Below are positions 1 to 8,978 of a stretch of 64,000 nucleotides of DNA, piece after piece. The position numbers were made by a program, and so were the translations under genes. Source of the DNA: Valencia hispanica (Eukaryota; Chordata; Actinopteri; Cyprinodontiformes; Valenciidae); the NCBI GenBank assembly GCA_963556495.2, contig OY747702.1, positions 8,356,280-8,420,279 on the forward strand. The letters are read 5' to 3'. Position 1 is the first letter of the stretch, and every line of letters begins with the position of its first letter. The notes under the pieces are model-generated. The model did not search any database and was not told where the DNA came from. It saw only the letters and a program-made list of their open reading frames with translations.

Positions 1-260
1 TGCGATCAAGAATTCGATTTGGAAATCTTGGCTTCGTCATGTACAAAAATAGTTTGACTTGTTTATATTCAGAGAGGACTGCTTTACTTGGCCTTGATTC
101 TATGTAAAACTCACTGGAATCATAGTATAGTTTGAGAGCAAGTTAAGAGGAAGACTACCTGTTCCATGTATCTGGCAATTTGAACAGACTGGATTTGAGA
201 GCTCATGTCCAACAGGACCAAAAGGGACATGCCTTGAGCTAATCTCTAACCACAGACGTT

Positions 261-332
261 TAGCAGAGGATGGTTTCGATCCATCGACCTCTGGGTTATG
301 GGCCCAGCACGCTTCCGCTGCGCCACTCTGCT
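261..332 (-). tRNA. tRNA-iMet(CAT), unit 1
   Basis: Minus-strand 72-nt gene matching the vertebrate initiator tRNA pattern: AGCAGAGTGGCGCAGCGG at the 5' end, anticodon loop CCCATAA and initiator T-loop ATCGAAA. All stems pair. The nearest T4 run on the coding strand lies about 40 nt downstream (plus-strand aaaa at 218-221). Confidence 0.95.
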
Positions 333-576
333 TCTCTTGTATGTAGACAGACATTGGAAAAGTTGGTTTTTTTTTTTTATGATTTTGGCTACAAAGCTAA
401 ACCAGAAAATGTGAGTGAATATACAGCAAATAGTAGGAAAGGATTATGTTGAGATGAGTGTGTAGTTGAAAAGATAATGCTGTGTCAAATGCGAGGAATG
501 GGTATTGAAAGAGCAATGACATGCTTTGTCTGTCTTCAATGTCTCTTAAAAGAAGTGGACCCTATTAGGAACACAA

Positions 577-658
577 TGGCAGTGGTGGGATTTGAACCCA
601 CGCCTCCATAGAGACTGGAGCCTAAATCCAGCGCCTTAGACCACTCGGCCACACTACC
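577..658 (-). tRNA. tRNA-Leu(TAG), unit 1
   Basis: 82-nt class II tRNA with anticodon loop ATTTAGG (TAG), long variable arm, D-loop GG and B box GGTTCAAATCC intact. It serves as the reference copy for the array; units 3, 8 and 10 are identical by eye. A T4 run follows about 27 nt downstream of the 3' end. Confidence 0.95.
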
Positions 659-1011
659 AAAGAGATGGGTGTAAAAGAGCTCTGATTTCGTCAGATTTTC
701 AAGAGAGACTGAACAACAGTGCTGGGCTTTAACGGCTGCTCAAAGTATTCAGTCAAACACTGTCACATTTTAGGTTTATTTTGGGCCTGATCGGGACTCC
801 GTCTGGTTCAGGTTAAAGGGTTTTGGAGCAACGATATCTAGGTAAGTCAGAGAGATTTCAAATACATTCTTGTGATGAGGATTTTGAAATAGCAGTGGAA
901 GAAGCGTTCCAAAGTTTTTCATTGCCCGCTTTCTTTTGCTTGTGATAAAAAGAAAGTGGATTTAATCCAACAAAACCTTTGGTCTTGTGAAGAAACTGTA
1001 ACAGAGTTCTT

Positions 1012-1084
1012 TGGAGAATGCAGGCATCGATCCCGCTACCTCTCACGTGCAAAGCGAGCGCTCTACCATTTGAGGTAAATCCCC
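1012..1084 (-). tRNA. tRNA-Ala(TGC)-like, unit 1
   Basis: 73-nt Ala-type gene with anticodon TGC and the G3:U70 identity pair. It reads GGGGATTTACCTC where the intact form at the array edge (unit 13) reads GGGGAATTAGCTC. This creates a T6:T67 mismatch and a C10:C25 mismatch, so function is doubtful. Confidence 0.7.
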
Positions 1085-1378
1085 CTCCACAAATCCAAGA
1101 GAACTTAAAAATTTTTCTATATACATGTGCGATCAAGAATTCGATTTGAAAATCTTGGCTTCGTCATGTACAAAAATAGTTTGACTTGTTTTTATTCAGA
1201 GAGGACTGCTTTACTTGGCCTTGATTCTATGTAAAACTCACTGGAATCATAGTATAGTTTGAGAGCAAGTTAAGAGGAAGACTACCTGTTCCATGTATCT
1301 GGCAATTTGAACAGACTGGATTTGAGAGCTCATGTCCAACAGGGACATGCCTTGAGCTAATCTCTAACCACAGACGTT

Positions 1379-1450
1379 TAGCAGAGGATGGTTTCGATCC
1401 ATCGACCTCTGGGTTATGGGCCCAGCACGCTTCCGCTGCGCCACTCTGCT
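1379..1450 (-). tRNA. tRNA-iMet(CAT), unit 2
   Basis: Identical to the unit 1 initiator gene. The 9-bp spacer segment carrying the nearby T4 run is missing just downstream. Confidence 0.94.
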
Positions 1451-1694
1451 TCTCTTGTTTGTAGACAGACATTGGAAAAGTTTTTTTTTTTTTTTTATGA
1501 TTTTGGCTACAAAGCTAAACCAGAAAATGTGAGTGAATATACAGCAAATAGTAGGAAAGGATTATGTTGAGATGAGTGTGTAGTTGAAAAGATAAGGCTG
1601 TGTCAAATGCGAGGAATGGGTATTGAAAGAACAATGACATGCTTTGTCTGTCTTCAATGTCTCTTAAAAGAAGTGGACCCTATTAGGAGCACAA

Positions 1695-1776
1695 TGGCAG
1701 TTGTGGGATTTGAACCCACGCCTCCATAGAGACTGGAGCCTAAATCCAGCGCCTTAGACAACTCGGCCACACTACC
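1695..1776 (-). tRNA. tRNA-Leu(TAG), altered, unit 2
   Basis: Differs from the reference Leu copy by a D-loop change (GTTGTC for GTGGTC, losing a conserved G) and by C66 to A, which mismatches G7. The anticodon is still TAG. Confidence 0.75.
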
Positions 1777-2126
1777 AAAGAGATGGGTGTAAAAGAGCTC
1801 TGATTTCGTCAGATTTTCAAGAGACTGAACAACAGTGCTGGGCTTTAACGGCTGCTCAAAGTATTCAGTCAAACACTGTCACATTTTAGGTTTATTTTGG
1901 GCCTGATCGGGACTCCGTCTGGTTCAGGTTAAAGGGTTTTGGAGCAACGATATCTAGGTAAGTCAGAGAGATTTCAAAGACATTCTTGTGATGAGGATTT
2001 TGAAATAGCAGTGGAAGAAGCGTTCCAAAATTTTCATTGCCCGCTTTCTTTTGCTTGTGATAAAAAGAAAGTGGATTTAATCCAACAAAACCTTTGGTCT
2101 TGTGAAGAAACTGTAACAGAGTTCTT

Positions 2127-2199
2127 TGGAGAATGTAGGCATCGATCCCGCTACCTCTCACATGCAAAGCGAGCGCTCTACCATTTGAGGTAAATCCCC
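2127..2199 (-). tRNA. tRNA-Ala(TGC)-like, unit 2
   Basis: Shares the T6 and C10 changes of the other array Ala copies and adds a C50:A64 mismatch in the T stem. Probably a pseudogene. Confidence 0.6.
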
Positions 2200-2502
2200 C
2201 TCCACAAATCCATGAGAACTTAAAAAAATTTCTAAATACATGTGCGATCAAGAATTCGATTTGAAAATCTTGGCTTCGTCATGTACAAAAATAGTTTGAC
2301 TTGTTTTTATTCAGAGAGGACTGCTTTACTTGGCCTTGATTCTATGTAAAACTCACTGGAATCATAGTATAGTTTGAGAGCAAGTTAAGAGGAAGACTAC
2401 CTGTTCCATGTATCTGGCAATTTGAACAGACTGGATTTGAGAGCTCATGTCCAACAGGACCAAAAGGGACATGCCTTGAGCTAATCTCTAACCACAGAAG
2501 TT

Positions 2503-2574
2503 TAGCAGAGGATGGTTTCGATCCATTGACCTCTGGGTTATGGGCCCAGCACTCCTCCGCTGCGCCACTCTGCT
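2503..2574 (-). tRNA. tRNA-iMet(CAT), altered, unit 3
   Basis: Initiator gene with three substitutions: two in the D-loop/D-stem region (plus strand actcctccgc for acgcttccgc) and one in the T arm (ccattgac). Anticodon CAT is retained. Confidence 0.75.
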
Positions 2575-2819
2575 TCTCTTGTTTGTTGACAGACATTGGA
2601 AAAGTTTTTTTTTTTTTTTTTATGATTTTGGCTACAAAGCTAAACCAGAAAATGTGAGTGAATATACAGCAAATAGTAGGAAAGGATTATGTTGAGATGA
2701 GTGTGTAGTTGAAAAGATAATGCTGTGTCAAATGCGAGGAATGGGTATTGAAAGAGCAATGACATGCTTTGTCTGTCTTCAATGTCTCTTAAAAGAAGTG
2801 GACCCTATTAGGAGCACAA

Positions 2820-2901
2820 TGGCAGTGGTGGGATTTGAACCCACGCCTCCATAGAGACTGGAGCCTAAATCCAGCGCCTTAGACCACTCGGCCACACTAC
2901 C
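2820..2901 (-). tRNA. tRNA-Leu(TAG), unit 3
   Basis: Identical to the reference Leu copy of unit 1. Confidence 0.95.
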
Positions 2902-3254
2902 AAAGAGATGGGTGTAAAAGAGCTCTGATTTCGTCAGATTTTCAAGAGAGACTGAACAACAGTGCTGGGCTTTAACGGCTGCTCAAAGTATTCAGTCAAA
3001 CACTGTCACATTTTAGGTTTATTTTGGGCCTGATCGGGACTTCGTCTGGTTCAGGTTAAAGGGTTTTGGAGCAACGATATCTAGGTAAGTCAGAGAGATT
3101 TCAAAGACATTCTTGTGATGAGGATTTTGAAATAGCAGTGGAAGAAGCGTTCCAAAGTTTTTCATTGCCCGCATTCTTTTGCTTGTGATAAAAAGAAAGT
3201 GGATTTAATCCAACAAAACCTTTGGTCTTGTGAAGAAACTGTAACAGAGTTCTT

Positions 3255-3327
3255 TGGAGAATGTAGGCATCGATCCCGCTACCTCTCACATGCAAAGCGA
3301 GCGCTCTACCATTTGAGGTAAATCCCC
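3255..3327 (-). tRNA. tRNA-Ala(TGC)-like, unit 3
   Basis: Same form as unit 2, with T6, C10 and the C50:A64 T-stem mismatch. Probably a pseudogene. Confidence 0.6.
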
Positions 3328-3458
3328 CTCCACAAATCCATGAGAACTTAAAAAAATTTCTAAATACATGTGCGATCAAGAATTCGATTTGAAAATCTTG
3401 GCTTCGTCATGTACAAAAATAGTTCTCTTAAAAGAAGTGGACCCTATTAGGAGCACAA

Positions 3459-3519
3459 TGGCAGTGGTGGCATTTGAACCCACGCCTCCATAGAGACTGG
3501 AGCCTAAATCCAGCGCCTT
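3459..3519 (-). pseudogene. tRNA-Leu(TAG), 3' part of a gene split by the LINE (unit 4)
   Basis: The 3' three quarters of a tRNA-Leu gene, from the anticodon stem to the discriminator base. One base change in the T-arm region (plus strand gtggcatttg for gtgggatttg) is visible. The sequence stops at ccagcgcctt (3510-3519), where the LINE begins; the 5' remainder is at 21279-21309. Confidence 0.93.
3510..3519. repeat. LINE target-site duplication, left copy
   Basis: ccagcgcctt at 3510-3519 is repeated exactly at 21279-21288 at the other end of the LINE. It covers the D-arm to anticodon-stem part of tRNA-Leu. Overlapping the two copies restores a normal tRNA-Leu layout. Confidence 0.93.
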
Positions 3520-3741
3520 TTCTTTAATTTTATTAGAAAAATTTCTAAATATAAAACAAAATGTCACATACAATAAAATTGCAACAATACAATAAGAACT
3601 ACACAGAGTTATACATCCATTTGCACAGGGTCAGTACTTGTCCCAATCTATTTTAGTACAGGGGACTGTGACAAAATAATACAAACAAAATACAACCAAG
3701 TCAATTCTTTCTAAAAGAAACATCTCAGAAACAAACCTTTT
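3520..3741 (-). other. LINE 3' UTR
   Basis: 222 bp between the ORF2 stop and the tRNA-Leu junction. An AATAAA signal lies about 10 nt before the end (plus-strand tttatt at 3528-3533), and the tail is short and A-rich rather than a long poly(A). Confidence 0.8.
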
Positions 3742-6700
3742 TCAAAAGCACAAAATCACTTCCTTCCCCTCTCTCTTAACAAGAGTGTTCCTACTTACAA
3801 ATTCCCTCCCAAACATGTCATCCTCCAAAATCTCAGATATCAACTTAACATGTGTCTTAACCAGTGTTTTAAAAATAGGGGAAACCTCCACCACTCTACC
3901 TCCAAAATGTGCCTCATTCCTTCTCAGCCATACTGCATATTTACCCAAACTTATCACCACATTCAGCAAATTTATATTCACTCTTTCGCTTGTTCCACAC
4001 TCACTCCCGCTCACCCCAACAAAATACACCCACTTCCAATCCTTTCTGTCCAACTTAATGCCCCACTTCCTGTGCAATAAATTCCACAGCATGTCAAGAA
4101 ACCCCTTCAGATATTTTCAATTGAAAAACAGATGCATTAAGTCCTCCTCCTTCTCCTTACAAATGTCACACAGTTTATTTACTGAACTGTCTATGCAGTG
4201 TAGAATCTTATTTGTATATATTCTATTGTGTCTTATTTTGAAGTCCAAGTTTTCACTTTCTAAGCTATTGTATTTAAGATGAAGGTTGTTCCATAATTTT
4301 CCTGCAATATGCTCTCCTAATTCTCTCTTCCAAAACTTTACAGCAGCAGGTTGTTTTAACCCTTTTCTCACCAATATCTTATATAAGTCTTTTGTCTTTA
4401 GTTCTTTCAATCCAATTCTAATACCGTTCAGTTCTATATACAGTTCTGGCAATTCTGCTTTACTGTTTTCTCTACTGCTATTTAGTATGACCTTTTGCCA
4501 GTTTTGGGGTATGCTTTCCTTTATTTTTCTTATCCAGTTCTCCAGGAGAGATATTTGCATATCCGGATTTACTAATAAAGTTTGTTCTTTTATGGCATCA
4601 TTGGGCAGAAAGCCTGGCACATATTCATAAAGCAGATCCTTTATCTGTCTAATTCCTGCTCGCCAAAATGTCTCATTGAATAATGCTTTGCCTTGACAGT
4701 GTATTTCCGGATTCAAAAATATTGGTTGGTTTGTGATTTGATTCCAAGTTCTACAGGTGTACTTGATAAAATCTCTCAAGTCTGACCATGCACATATCAC
4801 TTCCCCATAAAATTTTGGTATATCCTCTAACAAGTTTCTCTTCTGTCTCATATCCATGAATATACCCTCGTCTCCACACCCAGTCACATGTACTAAGAAG
4901 GATCTTAGGAAATGTTTCCATATACTATCATTCTTATTGTTTAGATATTTAATCATCATTTTTATTCTGCATGCTTTTAATTTAGTAGCTACGTCTGTTA
5001 ATTTTAAACCTCCTTTGTTGTAATCCGCAATTAATGTTGTATGGGCTATTTCCGTTTTGTTTCCTTTCCAAATAAACCTGTTCAGTAATTGTCCAAGCTG
5101 GTTGATGACCCAACTTGGCATGTCCAGAACATTTATAACATATCCTAACTTTGAGATTAGCAAATTATTTGCTATCAAGATCTTTCCTTTCAGCTTTAAA
5201 GATCTTTGCTTCCACAAAAACAGAGTTGTTTTAATTTTGTTTATTACTCCTGCCCATGTGGTGTCTCTAGCCTGTGTTTGATCCCTGCCAAAATGTATAC
5301 CTAATATTTTTACATTTTCCTCACATATCTTTAGGGGTAGGTCATACTGTTCATGTCTCTGATCTCCAAAAAACATTATTTCCGACTTTGTTAGATTAAC
5401 TTGGGTCCCTGATGCACCTTCATATATCTTGAGAATTTGTAAAACATTTTTGACACTATTTAGATCCTGTACTGTTACCGTTATATCATCAGCACATTGG
5501 AAGATTTTACTTTGTGTCCCACCAGGTACCACAATCCCTTTAACATCCATATTTGATCTGATCAGCGCTGCGAGGGGCTCGGCTGTCAGTGTGTAAAGTA
5601 TTGCTGACAAAGGACAGCCTTGTCTCACAGATCTTTCCAAATTAAATGAGTCTGTTAATATACCATTAATTTTCAATCTACTTTTTGCATTTCTTGTTAG
5701 TAGTCTGACCCAGTTTCTAAGTCTCTCACCAAAGCCATATTTTTGCAGTAATTTCCCTAAATATGAATGATCTACACGGTCAAAAGCTTTCTTAAGATCA
5801 ATACTTATTAAAATTCCACCAGCTTTTTCCTGGTTCATCTTGTCCACAACATCTCTCACAGAGTTTAACATGTCTGTTAATTCTCGTCCTGGTACTGCAT
5901 AAGCCTGTGGGGGTTGCACAATGGTTTCTACTATATCTTTAATCCGGTTCGCTAATATTTTGGACAATATTTTGTAATCTGTATTTAAAAGAGTGATTGG
6001 TCTGTAATTTTCAAGATTCAATGCACTGCCTTTCTTTTTATATATCAATATGATTACACCTGTTGCCATTTGTTCACTTATTTTATTTGATCTCTCCATT
6101 TCTGAATATACTTTCCCCAATATTGGTAGGAGCTCTTCCGAGAATGTTTTATAAAATTCTCCCGGTAACCCATCCAAACCTGGACTTTTATTGGACTTCA
6201 ATTGTGAAATGGCAAGCCCTATTTCCTTATCTATGATATCCAAATCACATAATTCACTATCATCCTTACTTAATCGTCTGTCGACTGCATTCAATGCTAT
6301 ATTAATGTCTTCTTCTCTTGTTTTAGAACTCCTGAATAAATTCCTGTAAAAATCTTCAGCCTCTATGACTATATCTGCCAATTCATTTAATTCCTTTCCT
6401 TCCTCGTTCCTTAATTTAGTTATGTATTGACGTTTTTGTCTTGTTTTCTCCAAGTTAAAGAAAAAGTCATTGCATTTTTCTCCTTTTACAGCATATTCTG
6501 CCCTGCTTCTAATGACCTGTCCCCTCCACCTCAGCCGTTCAAGATCCCCTAGTTCGGTTTTTAGCTGCACAAAGTGTGTTATTTCTCTATCAGGATCCTT
6601 TTCTATTTTCTCTGCCTCCTTTTCCAACTTTCGTCTAAGACTTTTCTCTCTTTCTGAGTGTCTAAAACTTCTAACTTTGGCAAACCTAATTGTTTTTAAT

Positions 6701-7569
6701 TTGATCAGATTCTTCATCTTCTCCCACCACCTGCAAATATCCTGTTCAAATATGTCATCTTCTCTCTCATCTATTAATAAGTTTTTTATCATTCTTTTGT
6801 ATACTTCAAATTCCAAAAGCGAATTATTGAGGCACCATATGCCCCCGGATCTGTTTGTAATTCTATTTCCTATTGAGCAATATAGCATTGCATGATCTCC
6901 TCCTCCAATAAACTTATAACCAATTTTATTTACTAATAGAAAAAGATCATTAGTTACCAAACATAAATCTATCCTACTCTGTTTTAGGACCCCTTGTACA
7001 AGCTGCCTCCTTGAAAAGACTTGTTTGTTTGGATTCAGAGCTCTCCAGGCATCTATTAGATTTTTCTCTTCCATTATTTTAGTTGGTATTGTTTTCGAGG
7101 AGCGATGTTTTATTGCTACATTATTTCCATAATCTAATCTACATAATTTCAAATTAAAGTCGCCTAAAACTATAGTTCTATCATTCAACCAAACTTTTAT
7201 ATTTGCCAAAAACTTCCTTTTTTCTGTCTCTAAATTTGGAACATATACATTAATCAGTCTATAAGATTCTCCTGCATACACAAAATCAACTATTAGTAGT
7301 CTTCCTTCGTTGTCCTTATATACCTCTACTAGAGAGGAAACATCACATTCCTTGAACCATATTGCCACACCACATGCATTTTCAGAGCCATTGTTTATAT
7401 AAAAACTTCCCTTCAATGATGCAGTTACTCTCTTTTCCATTTCTGAAGTCCAGTGAGTTTCTTGCAGACATATTATGTCTCCTCTGAGTAATCTACATAT
7501 CATTTGGGCTCTTTCATAGTTTCTTAGTCCATTACAGTTCAGTGACACAAGTGATAATGGCCAGGTCAT
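3742..7569 (-). pseudogene. LINE ORF2: endonuclease-reverse transcriptase
   Basis: Frame of about 1,275 codons with one in-frame TGA at 4117-4119; the frame resumes immediately after it and runs to 3742. The APE-type endonuclease is at the N terminus, with N11, E37 in LQET, D137/N139 in GDFN, then SRID and a GDH motif near residues 200-225. Reverse transcriptase follows: IDLKKAFDRVD near residue 590, GCPLSAILY, and the catalytic pair in QCADD near residue 694, where C replaces the usual F or Y. A Cys/His-containing C-terminal part (CDICKEKEEDLMH) lies just before the stop. This enzyme nicks target DNA and copies LINE RNA onto it. The ATG at 7569 starts directly before the endonuclease fold, as in the family. 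Confidence 0.93.
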
Positions 7570-7612
7570 GTTACAGTAAATAGTGGAGGAGAATTGTTGT
7601 CTTCTCCATACC

Positions 7613-8065
7613 TCACTCTTTCCCCTTCCTTAGAACTATCCACTCTTTCTCATTTGTTCCATCGTTTCTTATGTTGTCTTCTTTTCTCCAGAGGTCAGGG
7701 CAATTTCCAAGACTTTCAGTGAAGTTTCCCGTTCGTGTCCTTCCGTCTTCCCACACGGCTGGAAAAGTATGCGTTCCCCACCTCTTCACAATTCCAACAC
7801 TGCTCCTCCGCGCTTTCCTATTCGATAGGGAGAAAAACAAAATGAGCTCATTCCTTTGATCAATTTCTATAAACATAACACACAAAGAGAACCAAATTGA
7901 GAGGAGAACAGTCTCATGCCATGACAAAAGTATCAGGCCGATCAGGAGCTCCCTCCTCAGCCATACACATTTCGGTGAGTATGCCCCGACCCCCCTCCAC
8001 TGTACTTCCCCCACAAGAGTGCACCGGGAATAATAAGAGGCACAGTCACACACCTCAGCCATCAT
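7613..8065 (-). CDS. Open frame between LINE ORF1 and ORF2 (150 aa, unknown)
   Basis: Its ATG overlaps the ORF1 stop: the coding strand reads AAAATGATGG, so TGA of ORF1 lies inside two overlapping ATGs. It ends 43 nt before ORF2. The protein has no motif I recognise. It includes a hydrophobic stretch (LLIGLILLSW) and a charged C-terminal half. It could be a translated small product, a path for ribosomes towards ORF2, or an open stretch by chance. An overlap of stop and start is known in some other LINEs, where it couples ORF1 and ORF2 translation. Confidence 0.35.
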   Translation of the reverse strand: MMAEVCDCASYYSRCTLVGEVQWRGVGAYSPKCVWLRRELLIGLILLSWHETVLLSIWFSLCVMFIEIDQRNELILFFSLSNRKARRSSVGIVKRWGTHTFPAVWEDGRTRTGNFTESLGNCPDLWRKEDNIRNDGTNEKEWIVLRKGKE

Positions 8066-8375
8066 TTTCTCTTACCATTTAGTTTTTTCCTCTCTTTCGT
8101 CGATTTCCTGCACGAGTTTTGCCTGTGTTTTCCAGCCCCCAATTCTGACTCCCTCTCAGAATCCCCCTCTGATGATTTCTTATCTACTGCGCCGGTGCTC
8201 TCGGGGCACGAGTCTGGCACGGAAGGTACAGCAAAGCAAACATCCTGCAACGAGTTTCCCCATTCAGAGTTGCTTGTTTTCCGGGCAACCTCAGCCTTAA
8301 CAGGACTCCGACTACGGTCTCTCTCTCTCCTCAAAAGACTTCTGTCTTTTTCGACCTCCTTACCCTGTTTTGCCG
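8062..8375 (-). pseudogene. LINE ORF1, C-terminal part
   Basis: Last ~105 codons of ORF1, rich in Arg, Ser, Lys and Glu (RRERDRSRSP near its start, KSTKERKKLNGKRK at the end), consistent with nucleic-acid binding. It joins the N-terminal part (19915-21089) across ERV1. When the gccg target duplication is counted once, the two parts total 1,485 nt, exactly 495 codons, so frame is kept. Separated by ERV1, it cannot be expressed as one protein. Confidence 0.88.
8372..8375. repeat. ERV1 target-site duplication, left copy
   Basis: gccg directly before the LTR; the same four bases follow the other LTR at 19915-19918. A 4-bp duplication fits gamma-like retroviruses. Confidence 0.9.
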
Positions 8376-8943
8376 TGTCGGCTTTTTCTCACAATGTGCT
8401 CTGCAACTCACTTCCTGCTCAGAGAGGCGGGGGCGCCGAACTCCAAAACCCCAGCGGAATCTGTTTCAAAATAAGACCCAGAGCTGAGAGACAAAGAGTA
8501 ACAAAAAAACACACACAATCATATATCTGGTTTGAAAAAGACGCATCTGCAGATGGGAGCCAGACAAGATCTGACTGACTCCCTGTTCTACAAGGCTGTA
8601 CCATTTTTATTTGAAAAAGAACAAAGAACATATCACATGACTCCTCTCTCCTCCTTCTACATCTTGACAGGCCATTTATTTTCTCCAGGTCTCTTGACCT
8701 TACCATGAACTGGGTTATAACATGACTTAGAGTTATAGCTGATCCTCCCTGCTTTCAATTCATATCTTTACTCAAGAGTTTGTTTACTTAAAACCTTCAA
8801 CCCTATAAAATACTGGTAACAGAGTCATGTTTTACTACCCTGAATAATATAAACAGGCCTATTACTTCTAAAGCTTAAAAAAGATATAATTAAAACATAT
8901 GTACTGCATAATAAAAATAGCCTCAAAAAAGTAGAATACAACA
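8376..8943 (-). repeat. ERV1 3' LTR (568 bp)
   Basis: On the minus strand it runs TGTTGTATTC to AGCCGACA. It matches the 5' LTR at 19347-19914 except for one transition (plus-strand gacgcatctg here, gacgcacctg there). Two possible AATAAA signals lie at plus-strand 8606-8611 and 8675-8680. Confidence 0.95.
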
Positions 8944-8978
8944 AATCCCTCTTTCAATCTATTTTTCAAATAGATTGA
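8944..8978 (-). promoter_or_regulatory. ERV1 polypurine tract with abutting stem-loop
   Basis: The minus strand reads GAAAGAGGGATT directly before the 3' LTR, a polypurine tract that primes plus-strand DNA synthesis. Overlapping its 5' edge is a perfect 11-bp inverted repeat (8954-8964 with 8968-8978, loop 3 nt). The env stop codon (8966-8968) falls in the loop. Equivalent stem-loops with other sequences sit at the same place in ERV2 and ERV3. Confidence 0.82.

Larger units (their letters stand above)
1..3519 (-). repeat. tRNA tandem array, left part (units 1-4)
   Basis: Direct tandem repeat with unit starts (motif tgcgatcaagaattcgattt) at 1, 1128, 2243 and 3371, so periods are 1127, 1115 and 1128 bp. 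Every complete unit has three minus-strand tRNA genes: Ala, Leu and initiator Met in transcription order. About 890 bp per unit is non-tRNA spacer without recognisable coding content. Unit 4 is short: it jumps near 3424 from the unit-start sequence directly to the sequence just before tRNA-Leu, losing the Met gene, and is then cut at 3519 by the LINE. The array enters from outside the window. Confidence 0.95.

Noticed and set aside
8419..8706. 95-codon frame in the ERV1 LTR, repeated at 19390-19677
   Set aside because: Present twice only because the LTRs are copies. It has no signal or motif, and no counterpart was seen in the ERV2 or ERV3 LTRs, so a MMTV-like LTR gene is not supported.
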